Source: an uncultured euryarchaeote (lineage in GTDB: Archaea > Thermoplasmatota > Poseidoniia > Poseidoniales > Poseidoniaceae). Taken from it: a stretch of 7,594 bases of DNA. Location: the NCBI GenBank assembly GCA_937897005.1, contig CALCOQ010000253.1:1-7594 (forward strand). Direction: 5' to 3'. The notes below the pieces were generated by a model. It saw only the letters and a list, made by a program, of their open reading frames with translations. It did no database searches and was not told where the DNA came from. How positions within the stretch are numbered: the stretch's first letter is position 1; each line of letters begins with the position of its first letter. This document shows, one piece after another, positions 1 to 6,553 of the stretch. Made by a program: the position numbers and the translations under genes.

Positions 1-348
1 GGTGCCGTTGTTGAGGTAGACCTCGTTGTTGCCAGCGTAGTTCCCCCGGGCCAGATCGAGGTCCCCATCCCCATCCACGTCGCCCCAGGCGACAGAAAAG
101 GTGCTCAGGAAGTCGCTACTGGTCCAGGTGGGAGTGGTGGACAGGGCGGTGCCCGAGTTGAGGGGGGGCGACTCCCACCATTCTCCAGTAACGAGATGGT
201 ATCCTCCGCGACTGAAGTTACCGACGTCCAACGATGAGGCCATCGGCCTGGATGAACCGTCGTCCCTCAACTCATCTGGGGGCATCTGCACGTGCGGTGC
301 GGTGAAGAGCAGCAGTACCGTGAGCAGGGCCAGCAAGCGAGAGCGCAT
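1..348 (-). CDS. Secreted FG-GAP/VCBS repeat protein, N-terminal part (runs off left edge)
   Basis: The minus-strand frame is open from an ATG at 348-346 to the window edge, 116 codons with no stop. The first ~20 residues look like a signal peptide: MRSRLLALLTVLLLFTAP, a basic start followed by a Leu-rich core. A first FG-GAP-like segment follows (SSLDVGNFSRGGYHLVTGEW, about 38-57). A second, near 89-116, contains VAWGDVDGDGDLDLARGNY and then an NNEVYLNNG strand. The DxDxDGDxD stretch is the calcium-binding loop typical of FG-GAP/VCBS beta-propeller blades. Such proteins are exported and often surface-attached; their ligands vary, so no specific role is claimed. GC is about 66% over the first 180 bases, far above the neighbouring genes. 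The C-terminal part lies outside the window. The family call is firm; the exact start is likely. Confidence 0.88.
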   Translation of the reverse strand, partial: MRSRLLALLTVLLLFTAPHVQMPPDELRDDGSSRPMASSLDVGNFSRGGYHLVTGEWWESPPLNSGTALSTTPTWTSSDFLSTFSVAWGDVDGDGDLDLARGNYAGNNEVYLNNGT

Positions 349-370
349 GCCTTGGGATTCAGAGGTTCCG

Positions 371-376
371 TGATAA
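371..376 (-). promoter_or_regulatory. Possible weak TATA-like element for the FG-GAP gene
   Basis: The minus strand reads GGTTATCAC here, centred about 26 bases before the ATG at 348. That is where an archaeal TATA box would sit for a leaderless transcript. The match to the archaeal consensus is weak, and the AT-rich block at 434-449 is an alternative. Confidence 0.2.
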
Positions 377-433
377 CCGATTCGGTGGACGCACAAGGGT
401 CCAGACTCCCAGACTTGGCCCACAAGGATTTGA

Positions 434-449
434 GAATAATAAATAAACG
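434..449 (-). promoter_or_regulatory. AT-rich block downstream of the two-pass membrane protein: terminator tract or TATA region
   Basis: Just after the stop codon at 454, the minus strand reads CGTTTATTTATTATTC. A T-rich non-template strand right after a stop fits archaeal intrinsic termination. The same bases could serve as a TATA/BRE region for the downstream FG-GAP gene, leaving a leader of roughly 65 bases. The sequence alone does not decide between the two. The rest of the 349-453 spacer shows nothing else recognisable. Confidence 0.35.
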
Positions 450-453
450 CTGA

Positions 454-1371
454 TCAATCATCCTTCATGAGATCATAGATATCTCCTACCTTTCTGATCC
501 TCTTGTCTGCTGCCAATGGGTCCTCGAGACCTGCCAATGTATCCCGTTCCATATCCTCGATCAAATCGGTCTGGTCGATCTCTGGGATATCAGGCACATC
601 CTTGGCTTCGACAACCTTGTCCTGAAGCACTGGCTCCGGTGTGAATGATCGCTCCATCGAAATTGTTTCGCCAGTGAATGGCTCAAGGTCGTGAATTTCA
701 GCAGCAGTACGATCCAATGCTTCCATCTCACGATGAATCTCTTGCCAATCCTCCAGCCTGCGCATTCGCGCCAATGGAACACTTCTGGTGGCTTTAGAAA
801 CCCTTCTGTAGGCTGTAAGAATAGCGGGTAAAGGAAACAGGAATGCCATCATTGTTGCGATGATGTGGCCTTCCATCGAAAGCCCCTTCCACACCCGCAT
901 GTGGAGTGTTTGCTCAGCCTTGATGGCGTATGGAATACTTGTTGAGACCCTATGAATTCCAGGACGAAGTGAGAATTCAGCCCCACAATCATCTCCAACC
1001 TCTCCTGACCATTCGTGAATCTTCAAACCTCTGGCATCCGAGATACTCCAGGAGACATTGCTGTTGTTCGCTTCCTTGCTTTCATCGAATGTGAATTCGC
1101 AATCCATTGTGACTGGTACATCTTTTGACATCAACATCATGTCCGGCACCTCAAAAGTATGAATTGTCCTTTGTCCTGCACCGGGACGATTGACTTCGAT
1201 GTCACTGGTCTGGCTCTGAGCGAGCATCCATGCTGAATTCAGCCCCACTATCATGAACAGCATCAACAATATCGCCTGCTGTTGAGTTCGCTTGGCCTCA
1301 AGAACTGAAACGGGGTCTGAAACGCTTTCTTCCTCCTCAGCATCTTGCTGTTCAATTTCAGAATCCATCAT
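454..1371 (-). CDS. Two-pass membrane protein with an extracytoplasmic domain and an acidic cytoplasmic tail, unknown function
   Basis: With the ATG at 1371 the product has 305 residues. An acidic N-terminus (~1-30) is followed by a membrane helix (~33-52, AILLMLFMIVGLNSAWML). An outer domain of about 115 residues comes next, with beta-rich sequence and two cysteines (C91 in TMDCEF and C129 in GDDCGAEF) that could form a disulfide. A second helix (~168-188, IIATMMAFLFPLPAILTAY) is followed by Arg/Lys-rich flanking residues and a ~115-residue charged, acidic tail. The positive residues after helix 2 suggest both ends are cytoplasmic. An in-frame GTG at 1389 would add six residues, but ATG 1371 (or ATG 1368) is preferred because GGGGTGA lies just upstream. 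It overlaps the 3' end of the MptE-like gene by 11-14 bases, so the two are probably co-transcribed. I recognise no family; the gene is real, the function unknown. Confidence 0.82.
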   Translation of the reverse strand: MMDSEIEQQDAEEEESVSDPVSVLEAKRTQQQAILLMLFMIVGLNSAWMLAQSQTSDIEVNRPGAGQRTIHTFEVPDMMLMSKDVPVTMDCEFTFDESKEANNSNVSWSISDARGLKIHEWSGEVGDDCGAEFSLRPGIHRVSTSIPYAIKAEQTLHMRVWKGLSMEGHIIATMMAFLFPLPAILTAYRRVSKATRSVPLARMRRLEDWQEIHREMEALDRTAAEIHDLEPFTGETISMERSFTPEPVLQDKVVEAKDVPDIPEIDQTDLIEDMERDTLAGLEDPLAADKRIRKVGDIYDLMKDD

Positions 1372-2128
1372 TTTCACCCCACTTGACACCAGAAAGTTCG
1401 ATCACTTTGGCCATCCAATTCAATTTCCTCATTTTCGTCTCCGGCTCGGTCTGTCCGGTCCAGCGACCAATTCTCTTGGTGGTGAAGCCGCAAAGCGAAA
1501 TTCGTTCTTTCGAAACTCCAAGATGAATTCCCAATGCAATTGCCCGGTCACCATCTGTGAATCCACCTGGGTTGATGGCGCCTTCAAGACTCTCCGGACA
1601 CTGATGTGTCAATACCAATGGAGAAGAATAGTGATTGCAGGTATTCAACATGTTTTTCCATTCGTTCATGTTATCACCATGTGCATGCAGAAAAATCGGC
1701 ATCCTTCTGTCGATGGCTTCTCTCAAATGGGGAAAACCATCAGCATCGGAAACCACAGCGACCAATCTGGACCAGCCGCTCTCAGGGTCCAGCAATTCTG
1801 AAAATACACCAACTGCTCCATCAGCGGCAATTATCGCGACCTCGTCGTTCAGCATTGTTTCCAGTTCTGCTGCCTCCGCTGCAGCACCGATAACCACCAC
1901 CTTTGTTGCAGTATGTAATTTGGCTTTGATCTGTTGAATAAGATTTGAACGTGAGGATTCCAACCACTCGGAATTATCGAATCTCTCCACCTCATCCAAT
2001 AATGAATGAATACTGATGCGATCATTCTCAAGGTCCCATCCAAAGTCCGAACGCACCTGATTCTGTACAGCAAGCAGGGGTGATTGCCGCACTACACCGA
2101 GGTTGGACACGCTGTTCGCAACACCCAT
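1358..2128 (-). CDS. mptE: MptE-like (DUF115) 6-hydroxymethyl-7,8-dihydropterin diphosphokinase
   Basis: The product of 256 residues belongs to the archaeal DUF115/MptE family. These enzymes transfer diphosphate from ATP to 6-hydroxymethyl-7,8-dihydropterin in the cytosol, a step toward folate or methanopterin-type cofactors. They replace bacterial FolK. Visible signatures are a Rossmann-like strand and glycine turn at ~76-84 (TKVVVIGAA), IIAADGAVG at ~99-107, the VSDADG acidic motif at ~126-131, FLHAHGDN at ~146-153 and GGFTDGDRA at ~188-196. The usual glycine-rich GxGPS loop is replaced by GAAAEAAE, a deviation worth noting. Length is close to the family norm. ATG 2128 is the only usable start: an in-frame stop lies at 2152-2150, with no start codon between. 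No clear Shine-Dalgarno precedes it. The gene is divergent from priL and overlaps the next minus-strand gene. Confidence in the family is high; the exact substrate is inferred from it. Confidence 0.87.
   Translation of the reverse strand: MGVANSVSNLGVVRQSPLLAVQNQVRSDFGWDLENDRISIHSLLDEVERFDNSEWLESSRSNLIQQIKAKLHTATKVVVIGAAAEAAELETMLNDEVAIIAADGAVGVFSELLDPESGWSRLVAVVSDADGFPHLREAIDRRMPIFLHAHGDNMNEWKNMLNTCNHYSSPLVLTHQCPESLEGAINPGGFTDGDRAIALGIHLGVSKERISLCGFTTKRIGRWTGQTEPETKMRKLNWMAKVIELSGVKWGENDGF
1374..1380 (-). promoter_or_regulatory. Shine-Dalgarno-like site that decides the start of the two-pass membrane protein
   Basis: The minus strand reads GGGGTGAAAATGATG. GGGGTGA resembles the GGAGGTGA consensus and lies inside the 3' end of the upstream gene. 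It sits about 2 bases before the first ATG (1371) and 5 before the second (1368). By spacing it slightly favours the second ATG, and it argues against the GTG at 1389. Confidence 0.5.
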
Positions 2129-2169
2129 TCGACCAAGAACCCACTCATGTCAAGTGATGAAGGTGGTCG

Positions 2170-2180
2170 CTTGATTCAAG
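2170..2180. repeat. 11-bp inverted repeat in the mptE-priL divergent spacer
   Basis: CTTGATTCAAG has perfect 5-base arms around a central T. It lies between the two start codons in a 77-base spacer with no convincing TATA box. It could be an operator, but a match this short arises by chance fairly often. Confidence 0.3.
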
Positions 2181-2205
2181 AACCCTCGACCGCTAATGAA
2201 GTTCA

Positions 2206-3399
2206 ATGCCGCTGCCACTTGAGGTGCCGCCCATTGAGGACGAGGTCACTCTGGCAAGGTATCCATTCCTCCCCCAATCCGCTCCATGGATCCAGAAATT
2301 GACACATAAGGAGGGAATTGATATTGACATGTTGATCGATTCAGATTTCATGGAGGATTCTCGGCGTCGGGGAAGGCTGCGGTTGATTGAATCAATTGCT
2401 AATGAAGGAGGTGTAGATGCGATGGCGATGCGCGATATCCATACTCCAGAGGGTAGGTTGTTGGAGGCTATCAGTTTCACATATGCCAGGATGGTGGCTT
2501 GTGCTTGTGAGCAGGATATCATCCTCTCAAAATGGGCTCAGGCCGAAGCTGAACGCGCTGAGAGGTTATTGACCGCAGATACCGCTACCATCGAAAAGGT
2601 GGCCATGACATATCTATCAGAGGTTCGCAAGAAGGATGAGGCGTTGATTGGAGATGGTGCAGTCAAAGGGGGTGTGGTCTGGGAAATTGGAATGACTGAT
2701 TTCATCGAATTGGTTCCCGGCATCACTGGGCCTCGCTGGCGATTGGCAAATCAAGAACTTAAACGTGGCTGGATTACACTGAATGAGGAAGTGAATTACT
2801 CTAGCCAGGCGAAATTGGCAAGATTGTTACGTCAACGTATCAAGGATAAGATACTCAATGATGCTCGTATGAAAACCGAGAATTTCAATGATGAATTGAT
2901 TCTGAGATTATCAGAAGCGACAACCATGGTGGTTGGTCTTCTTCAACACAAGAGTGATGAGAATCTTGAATTGACGGGGGCGCAGGTTGATGATTGGCCA
3001 CCATGCATGAAGAAAGCGATCGCCGAATTGGACCAAGGAGTGAATGTCAACCATTTTGGAAGGCTGTTTCTTGCTTCGATGGCCAGTACGATTGGTCTGC
3101 CTCCCGAGAATTGTGTTGAATTCTTCCACAACGCACCAGACTTCAATTCTGAAACCACAGCATATCAGGTCAGCCATGTGTATGATCGTGAATACACTCC
3201 TGCTGGTTGTGCCAAATTGAAACTCAATGCACGCTGTGCTGTTCAACCAGGTGAAGACCGATTGTGTGACCAACCGTGGATGGATCATCCGCTGAAATAT
3301 CTACGGGCAAAACAACGTTCGCGAATTCGATATGATGAAGGAGAAGAAAAGAAGAATGAATCTGCTGATGATAACAGCGAATCACGCGATGGTTCATGA
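2206..3399 (+). CDS. priL: DNA primase large subunit PriL (iron-sulfur)
   Basis: The 397-residue product is the regulatory large subunit of the archaeal/eukaryotic-type primase. It partners PriS to make RNA primers for replication. The N-terminal all-helical part carries the typical LARYPFLPQ start (~16-24). The C-terminal domain has the four [4Fe-4S] ligands: C267 in DDWPPCMKKA, C335 in YTPAGCAKLK, C344 in NARC, and C354 before the DHPLKYL motif. An extra cysteine (C303) is probably not a ligand. The last ~27 residues are a charged, Ser/Asp/Glu-rich tail beyond the conserved fold. ATG 2206 is the first possible start because an in-frame TGA lies at 2197-2199. No strong Shine-Dalgarno is seen, which fits leaderless translation. 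PriS is not in the window. The DUF373 gene follows after 50 bases on the same strand. Confidence 0.95.
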   Translation: MPLPLEVPPIEDEVTLARYPFLPQSAPWIQKLTHKEGIDIDMLIDSDFMEDSRRRGRLRLIESIANEGGVDAMAMRDIHTPEGRLLEAISFTYARMVACACEQDIILSKWAQAEAERAERLLTADTATIEKVAMTYLSEVRKKDEALIGDGAVKGGVVWEIGMTDFIELVPGITGPRWRLANQELKRGWITLNEEVNYSSQAKLARLLRQRIKDKILNDARMKTENFNDELILRLSEATTMVVGLLQHKSDENLELTGAQVDDWPPCMKKAIAELDQGVNVNHFGRLFLASMASTIGLPPENCVEFFHNAPDFNSETTAYQVSHVYDREYTPAGCAKLKLNARCAVQPGEDRLCDQPWMDHPLKYLRAKQRSRIRYDEGEEKKNESADDNSESRDGS

Positions 3400-3436
3400 A
3401 GGGGGAACTTCTCTGCACTAACATGACCCGTTGATG

Positions 3437-3444
3437 GGTGGTGA
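3437..3444 (+). promoter_or_regulatory. Ribosome binding site of the DUF373 gene
   Basis: GGTGGTGA closely matches GGAGGTGA and ends 5 bases before ATG 3450. It supports that ATG rather than the in-frame GTG codons at 3438 and 3441, which lie inside the site itself. Confidence 0.6.
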
Positions 3445-3449
3445 ACAAG

Positions 3450-4571
3450 ATGACCCGTACACTAGTGCTCACCGTCGACCGAGATGACGACTTGGGCTCA
3501 AAGACTGCTATCCGCGGTCCTGTGATTGGCCGAAGGCAGGTTTTGACGGCAGCATTGAGACTTGGTATCGCTGATCCAGAAGAGAGCGACACCAATGCTA
3601 TTCTCGGAGCGTTGAATCAACATGATACATTGGCTGAAGGTTCTGAGAGCGGGGACGATGTCGAAATAGCCATCTTGACCGGGGATGAAAAGGTGGGCGT
3701 ACGCTCAGACCGAGCCATAGCTGCTCAGTTGGAAGAAGTGGTTGCTGAATTCCAACCGGATAGAGCAATTCTGGTCACTGATGGAGCAGAAGATGAATCT
3801 GTACTACCAATTCTTCAAAGTCAAGTCAGGATTGACCATGTACAGAAAATCATCGTCAAGCAGTCAAAGGGTATCGAGGGTACATATTACTACATCGTCA
3901 AGGCTTTGGAAGACCCAAAATGGCGAGCCAAGATGTTGGTTCCAATCGCTGTGGTCATGATGATCATCGGCTTAGGAATAATGTTGCCAGATGCCATCGG
4001 TGCATTGTTGATAGGAGGACTTCCCTTCTTCTTTGGATTCTATCTATTGGCCAAGGGACTCGGCCTTGAGAACACCATGGGAAGAGTCGTTGCGGAGATG
4101 CGTGAAAATGCAGATGCGGCAATGTTTTCATCGTTGCTTTGGGCAGGTTCAGTATTCGCAGCGATATTCGCGGTTGCTCAAGCATGGGCAAAATACACTG
4201 GAAGTATCAATGATGGAGATAGTCGTGCCGTCGCGTATCTCTCAGCCATCCATTCATCATTGGCGTGGATAATCATCGTCTTCTTGTTGACCACTGCAGG
4301 ATTGATGATTCTCAAGCTCAGAAAAGGTTCATTCAGTGGACGCTTGATCATCCTCGCTGCTTTTGCTATGGTCATCTATTCATTCCTGGATAAAGCACTG
4401 GATATCGCAATTCAAGTGCTGGGAGGTACTTCCTACCAATTCAATGTCGCCACCATCATCGAAGATGGGGGTGAACCTCTGGCTTGGTTGGCGGTTCTTT
4501 GGTTAACGATGACCATCATCAGAGGATTGCAGGAAAGACAGACCAGTGGAGAAAAATACTGGGGAATATGA
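3450..4571 (+). CDS. DUF373 family multi-pass membrane protein
   Basis: The product of 373 residues is a near full-length archaeal DUF373 protein of unknown biochemical role. The soluble N-terminal half has the family hallmarks: LVLTVDRDDDLGSK (~5-18), PVIGRR (~24-29) and GIADPEESDTNAILGA (~39-54). AILVTDGAEDE (~106-116) follows, giving a pattern of Asp-rich loops after beta strands. The C-terminal half has about six hydrophobic helices, near 162-180, 183-204, 225-246, 264-288, 298-318 and 342-360. The protein is therefore membrane-anchored with a cytosolic Asp-rich head, probably binding a metal or nucleotide (inference). The start at ATG 3450 fits both the family N-terminus and the upstream ribosome site. 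The 50-base gap after priL contains no clear promoter, so a shared transcript is likely. The stop lies two bases from the stop of the opposing gene. Confidence 0.9.
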   Translation: MTRTLVLTVDRDDDLGSKTAIRGPVIGRRQVLTAALRLGIADPEESDTNAILGALNQHDTLAEGSESGDDVEIAILTGDEKVGVRSDRAIAAQLEEVVAEFQPDRAILVTDGAEDESVLPILQSQVRIDHVQKIIVKQSKGIEGTYYYIVKALEDPKWRAKMLVPIAVVMMIIGLGIMLPDAIGALLIGGLPFFFGFYLLAKGLGLENTMGRVVAEMRENADAAMFSSLLWAGSVFAAIFAVAQAWAKYTGSINDGDSRAVAYLSAIHSSLAWIIIVFLLTTAGLMILKLRKGSFSGRLIILAAFAMVIYSFLDKALDIAIQVLGGTSYQFNVATIIEDGGEPLAWLAVLWLTMTIIRGLQERQTSGEKYWGI

Positions 4572-4573
4572 CC

Positions 4574-5026
4574 TCAATCATAGAATGTTGATTCCATCAA
4601 ACAACTTGGGCAATTGACCTTGATGGGCCTGATACTCGGAATCCCCAGGGGGGCTTTACAATGTGGACAGATTATCGCCTCTGATATCTCCTGTGCTCTA
4701 CTCTGTGAATCTGTACTTGGATCGTATTTCATTCTGTATCTATGCGCATCATGGATGTGATGTGCAGTGGTGGGGGTCCGCATCTCAACTCCATCTGGAG
4801 CGGGGGCAACGAAATCACTAGCATTGATTCCAGAATTGGTACTCTGTGCCATTTCTGCTTGTGATGGCTGCCCGGATGCTACTGCTTTGATGTAATCATC
4901 AACCATGTTCAGCAATGCATCCATCGGGATATTGTGCTCCCTTGATAGACTTTCAGCAGCAAGTAATCGTTCATACTCATCCATGTTGGCAAGAGTTGCG
5001 ATGACTTCTCCCGATAGGCCCGCCAT
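4574..5026 (-). CDS. Small C-terminal zinc-ribbon protein, unknown function
   Basis: The 150-residue product has an N-terminal helical segment (~1-52, rich in Leu, Glu and Met). A Gln/Ser/Pro/Thr-rich linker follows (~53-115). The C-terminal treble of strands has CPHC (C120, C123) and CPSC (C139, C142), a classic four-cysteine zinc ribbon as in archaeal transcription and RNA-related proteins. The linker also holds a His-rich patch (HHIHDAH, ~89-95). No enzyme motif is visible, so a nucleic-acid or protein-binding adaptor role is only inference. The start is ATG 5026, preceded by a weak AAGGAAG motif. The gene stands alone on its strand, convergent with the DUF373 gene and divergent from the CBS gene. 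Confidence 0.8.
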   Translation of the reverse strand: MAGLSGEVIATLANMDEYERLLAAESLSREHNIPMDALLNMVDDYIKAVASGQPSQAEMAQSTNSGINASDFVAPAPDGVEMRTPTTAHHIHDAHRYRMKYDPSTDSQSRAQEISEAIICPHCKAPLGIPSIRPIKVNCPSCLMESTFYD

Positions 5027-5101
5027 GCAACTTCCTTGCAGCGATGAAAAATGAGTCTTTTGGCGAAGCGCTCTAGAAATAATCTCACGAGAACGCTGAG
5101 T

Positions 5102-5107
5102 CTATAC
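5102..5107 (+). promoter_or_regulatory. Possible TATA-like element for the CBS gene
   Basis: CTATAC lies about 53 bases upstream of ATG 5158. With transcription starting some 26 bases downstream, it would give a leader of about 27 bases containing the ribosome site. The match is weak. The rest of the 131-base divergent spacer must also hold the promoter of the zinc-ribbon gene, for which I see only T-rich candidates. Confidence 0.25.
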
Positions 5108-5146
5108 TGAGAAGCATTCAAAGAGGGTGGTTGAAGCGTCGGCGCT

Positions 5147-5153
5147 GAGGGAG
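5147..5153 (+). promoter_or_regulatory. Ribosome binding site of the CBS gene
   Basis: GAGGGAG ends 4 bases before ATG 5158, a good Shine-Dalgarno match that fixes the start of the CBS-domain protein. Confidence 0.5.
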
Positions 5154-5157
5154 CATC

Positions 5158-5634
5158 ATGGCAAAGACCCGAAACAGGAAAAAATCCGCAGACGCAAGAC
5201 TTGTTCAGGCTGGAGCAAAGGCTGCAGTTCGTCGTCTGACCTGCGGACGCGTTATGAAGAGTCCTCAGATGGTTATGGAAGGTGCTTCTGTGCACGAAGT
5301 CCTAGAAACTATGATCAATAAGAACTGGGACCACGTCTTCATCATCTCTGAAGATGGAATTCCTATTAGTAGAATCCATGCAGTGGATGTCCTCAAATTG
5401 ACATCTCGAAAGACCGTGAATGGTAATCTGGCATGGATGATGGCAACCTCAGCAAAGCAATTGGTCAATCTTCCTCCATTACAAGTAGGTCTGTCAACAC
5501 CATTATTGAAAGCAGGCGCTTTGATGCTGACCCATGATTTGAATCAATTGGCTGTTGTTGACAGCGATGGCGTTCTGGTAGGTTTTGTCAGTCATGCGAC
5601 AATGGCTATGCATTTGCCACGTTTCATTCTTTGA
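5158..5634 (+). CDS. Protein with a pair of CBS domains
   Basis: The 158-residue product is essentially one Bateman module. A basic N-terminus (MAKTRNRKKS) is followed by CBS1 (~30-84), with GRVMKSPQMVMEGASVHEVL, the strand DHVFIISEDG and ISRIHAVDVLKL. CBS2 (~95-155) has VGLSTPLLKAGALMLTHDLN, LAVVDSDGVLVGFVS and a final helix. CBS pairs usually sense adenine nucleotides or S-adenosylmethionine and regulate a partner. No catalytic or DNA-binding domain is fused here, so the partner must be separate. The stop codon touches a possible TTG start of the next gene. Co-transcription with the downstream tryptophan-rich protein is likely and makes that protein a candidate partner (inference). Confidence 0.92.
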   Translation: MAKTRNRKKSADARLVQAGAKAAVRRLTCGRVMKSPQMVMEGASVHEVLETMINKNWDHVFIISEDGIPISRIHAVDVLKLTSRKTVNGNLAWMMATSAKQLVNLPPLQVGLSTPLLKAGALMLTHDLNQLAVVDSDGVLVGFVSHATMAMHLPRFIL

Positions 5635-5678
5635 ACTTCTATCGCAAGAATGGTATCCTCTCACCGGTTGGGGTCATC

Positions 5679-6506
5679 ATGCAGAACTCATCTCCTCGAG
5701 CGTGGCCGTGGAGTGCAGCAAGTTCTCCCGAACCATATCCCGAACAGGCTTGGGTCCAGAGTCTACGAATGATGCATGGAATAGTTCTGGATGAAGGCAT
5801 CAAGAACAAGACTGAGGTCACGATGGATGAAATACTGAACTGGATGGCAGAAAGCAAAGTGATTCTTGAAAATGAAGAGATGAAACTTGAAGAGTGGTTT
5901 TCTGCCAATGGAAAGAGCCCGGTAGCAGAACGAACTCCTTTTCTTCTATGTGGAGAATTGGCTAATCCCTACAGATTGGTCGATCTTGGTATCTCTGGGA
6001 TGCCCATTTTTCCGGTCAGGATGGATGGGATTTGTCGCGTATGGACTGATGTGATCGATGGTAGAGAAGTACAGCCAGGTATTCATCACGTAACTCTGGC
6101 TCGAACTACAGGTTGGTGGGAAACCACCTGGATTGGGCTAGCCGACAAGGAACAAGCAAGAGTCATGACTGAATGGCTAAATGGCGGCCGTGGAACCGCA
6201 TGGAGATGGGCTAGATTAGCAGAAGGTGAATTATCCATTCATTTCGGGGAGGTTCTTTTCTCTCCACAATATGACCAGGTTTCTTGGGATGGAGAAAAAG
6301 AAAGCGTATTGATCGAAGCCCCACCAAGAACCGGACCGGTTATCGAGAAGTCTGGAGTCAGAGCAATCCTGTTCACCAAACAAGGATGTTATGATAACAG
6401 AGGGAAATTGGCCCGATGCGTCCATTTCAAACAACGCCAGTTCCATGATGAGATGTTCAGAAGAGGAAGTGCTGGTATCTGGAATGAAATCATCGATATA
6501 GACTGA
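5679..6506 (+). CDS. Tryptophan-rich cytosolic protein, unrecognised family
   Basis: The 275-residue product has no signal peptide or membrane helix and matches no family I can recall. About 14 Trp (5%) are spread along it, including GWWETTW (~145-151) and TAWRWARL (~173-180). An acidic helical region (~46-74) precedes a beta-rich middle (~86-215). A basic C-terminal stretch carries two cysteines (C237, C247) in FTKQGCYDN and KLARCVHFK. ATG 5679 is preferred because GGGGT lies 4 bases upstream. A TTG at 5631, which overlaps the CBS stop as TTGA, would add 16 residues and give tight translational coupling. The gene appears intact, and its codon use resembles its neighbours. Function is unknown; pairing with the CBS protein is the only contextual clue. 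Confidence 0.78.
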   Translation: MQNSSPRAWPWSAASSPEPYPEQAWVQSLRMMHGIVLDEGIKNKTEVTMDEILNWMAESKVILENEEMKLEEWFSANGKSPVAERTPFLLCGELANPYRLVDLGISGMPIFPVRMDGICRVWTDVIDGREVQPGIHHVTLARTTGWWETTWIGLADKEQARVMTEWLNGGRGTAWRWARLAEGELSIHFGEVLFSPQYDQVSWDGEKESVLIEAPPRTGPVIEKSGVRAILFTKQGCYDNRGKLARCVHFKQRQFHDEMFRRGSAGIWNEIIDID

Positions 6507-6553
6507 AAAACAGCGTTTTGATGTACATTAAGTGTTGTAAAATACACCACTCG

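Noticed and set aside
1292..1801. Open plus-strand frame of 169 codons opposite the MptE-like and two-pass membrane genes.
   Set aside because: It is antisense to two well-supported genes, has no ribosome site, and its translation shows no recognisable domain.
2147..2205. ATG at 2147 begins a protein-like stretch (MSSDEGGRLIQEPSTANEVQ) that would join PriL if one base were missing, suggesting a frameshifted N-terminus.
   Set aside because: It lies only 18 bases from the divergent mptE start, leaving no room for promoters, and PriL starting at 2206 already has its conserved LARYPFL region near the N-terminus. An alignment with close PriL homologues would settle it.
2911..3595. Two open minus-strand frames (2911-3288 and 3224-3595) opposite priL and DUF373.
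   Set aside because: Both are shadows of strongly supported genes with family motifs on the plus strand; their translations show no domain pattern.
5135..5146. Small hairpin AGCG-TCGG-CGCT just before the CBS ribosome site.
   Set aside because: A four-base stem is too short to stand out from chance without comparative support.
4909..5295. Open minus-strand frame spanning the zinc-ribbon start, the spacer and the CBS start.
   Set aside because: It overlaps two better genes in other frames and crosses their divergent promoter region; its composition is not protein-like.
6520..6546. Short repeats around TGTACATTAAGTGTTGTAAAATACAC in the spacer after the Trp-rich gene.
   Set aside because: The arms (GTGT/ACAC, and TGTA repeated) are only four bases. 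TGTAAAATA could be another TATA candidate, but it is about 75 bases from the next start and weaker by position than 6586-6590.
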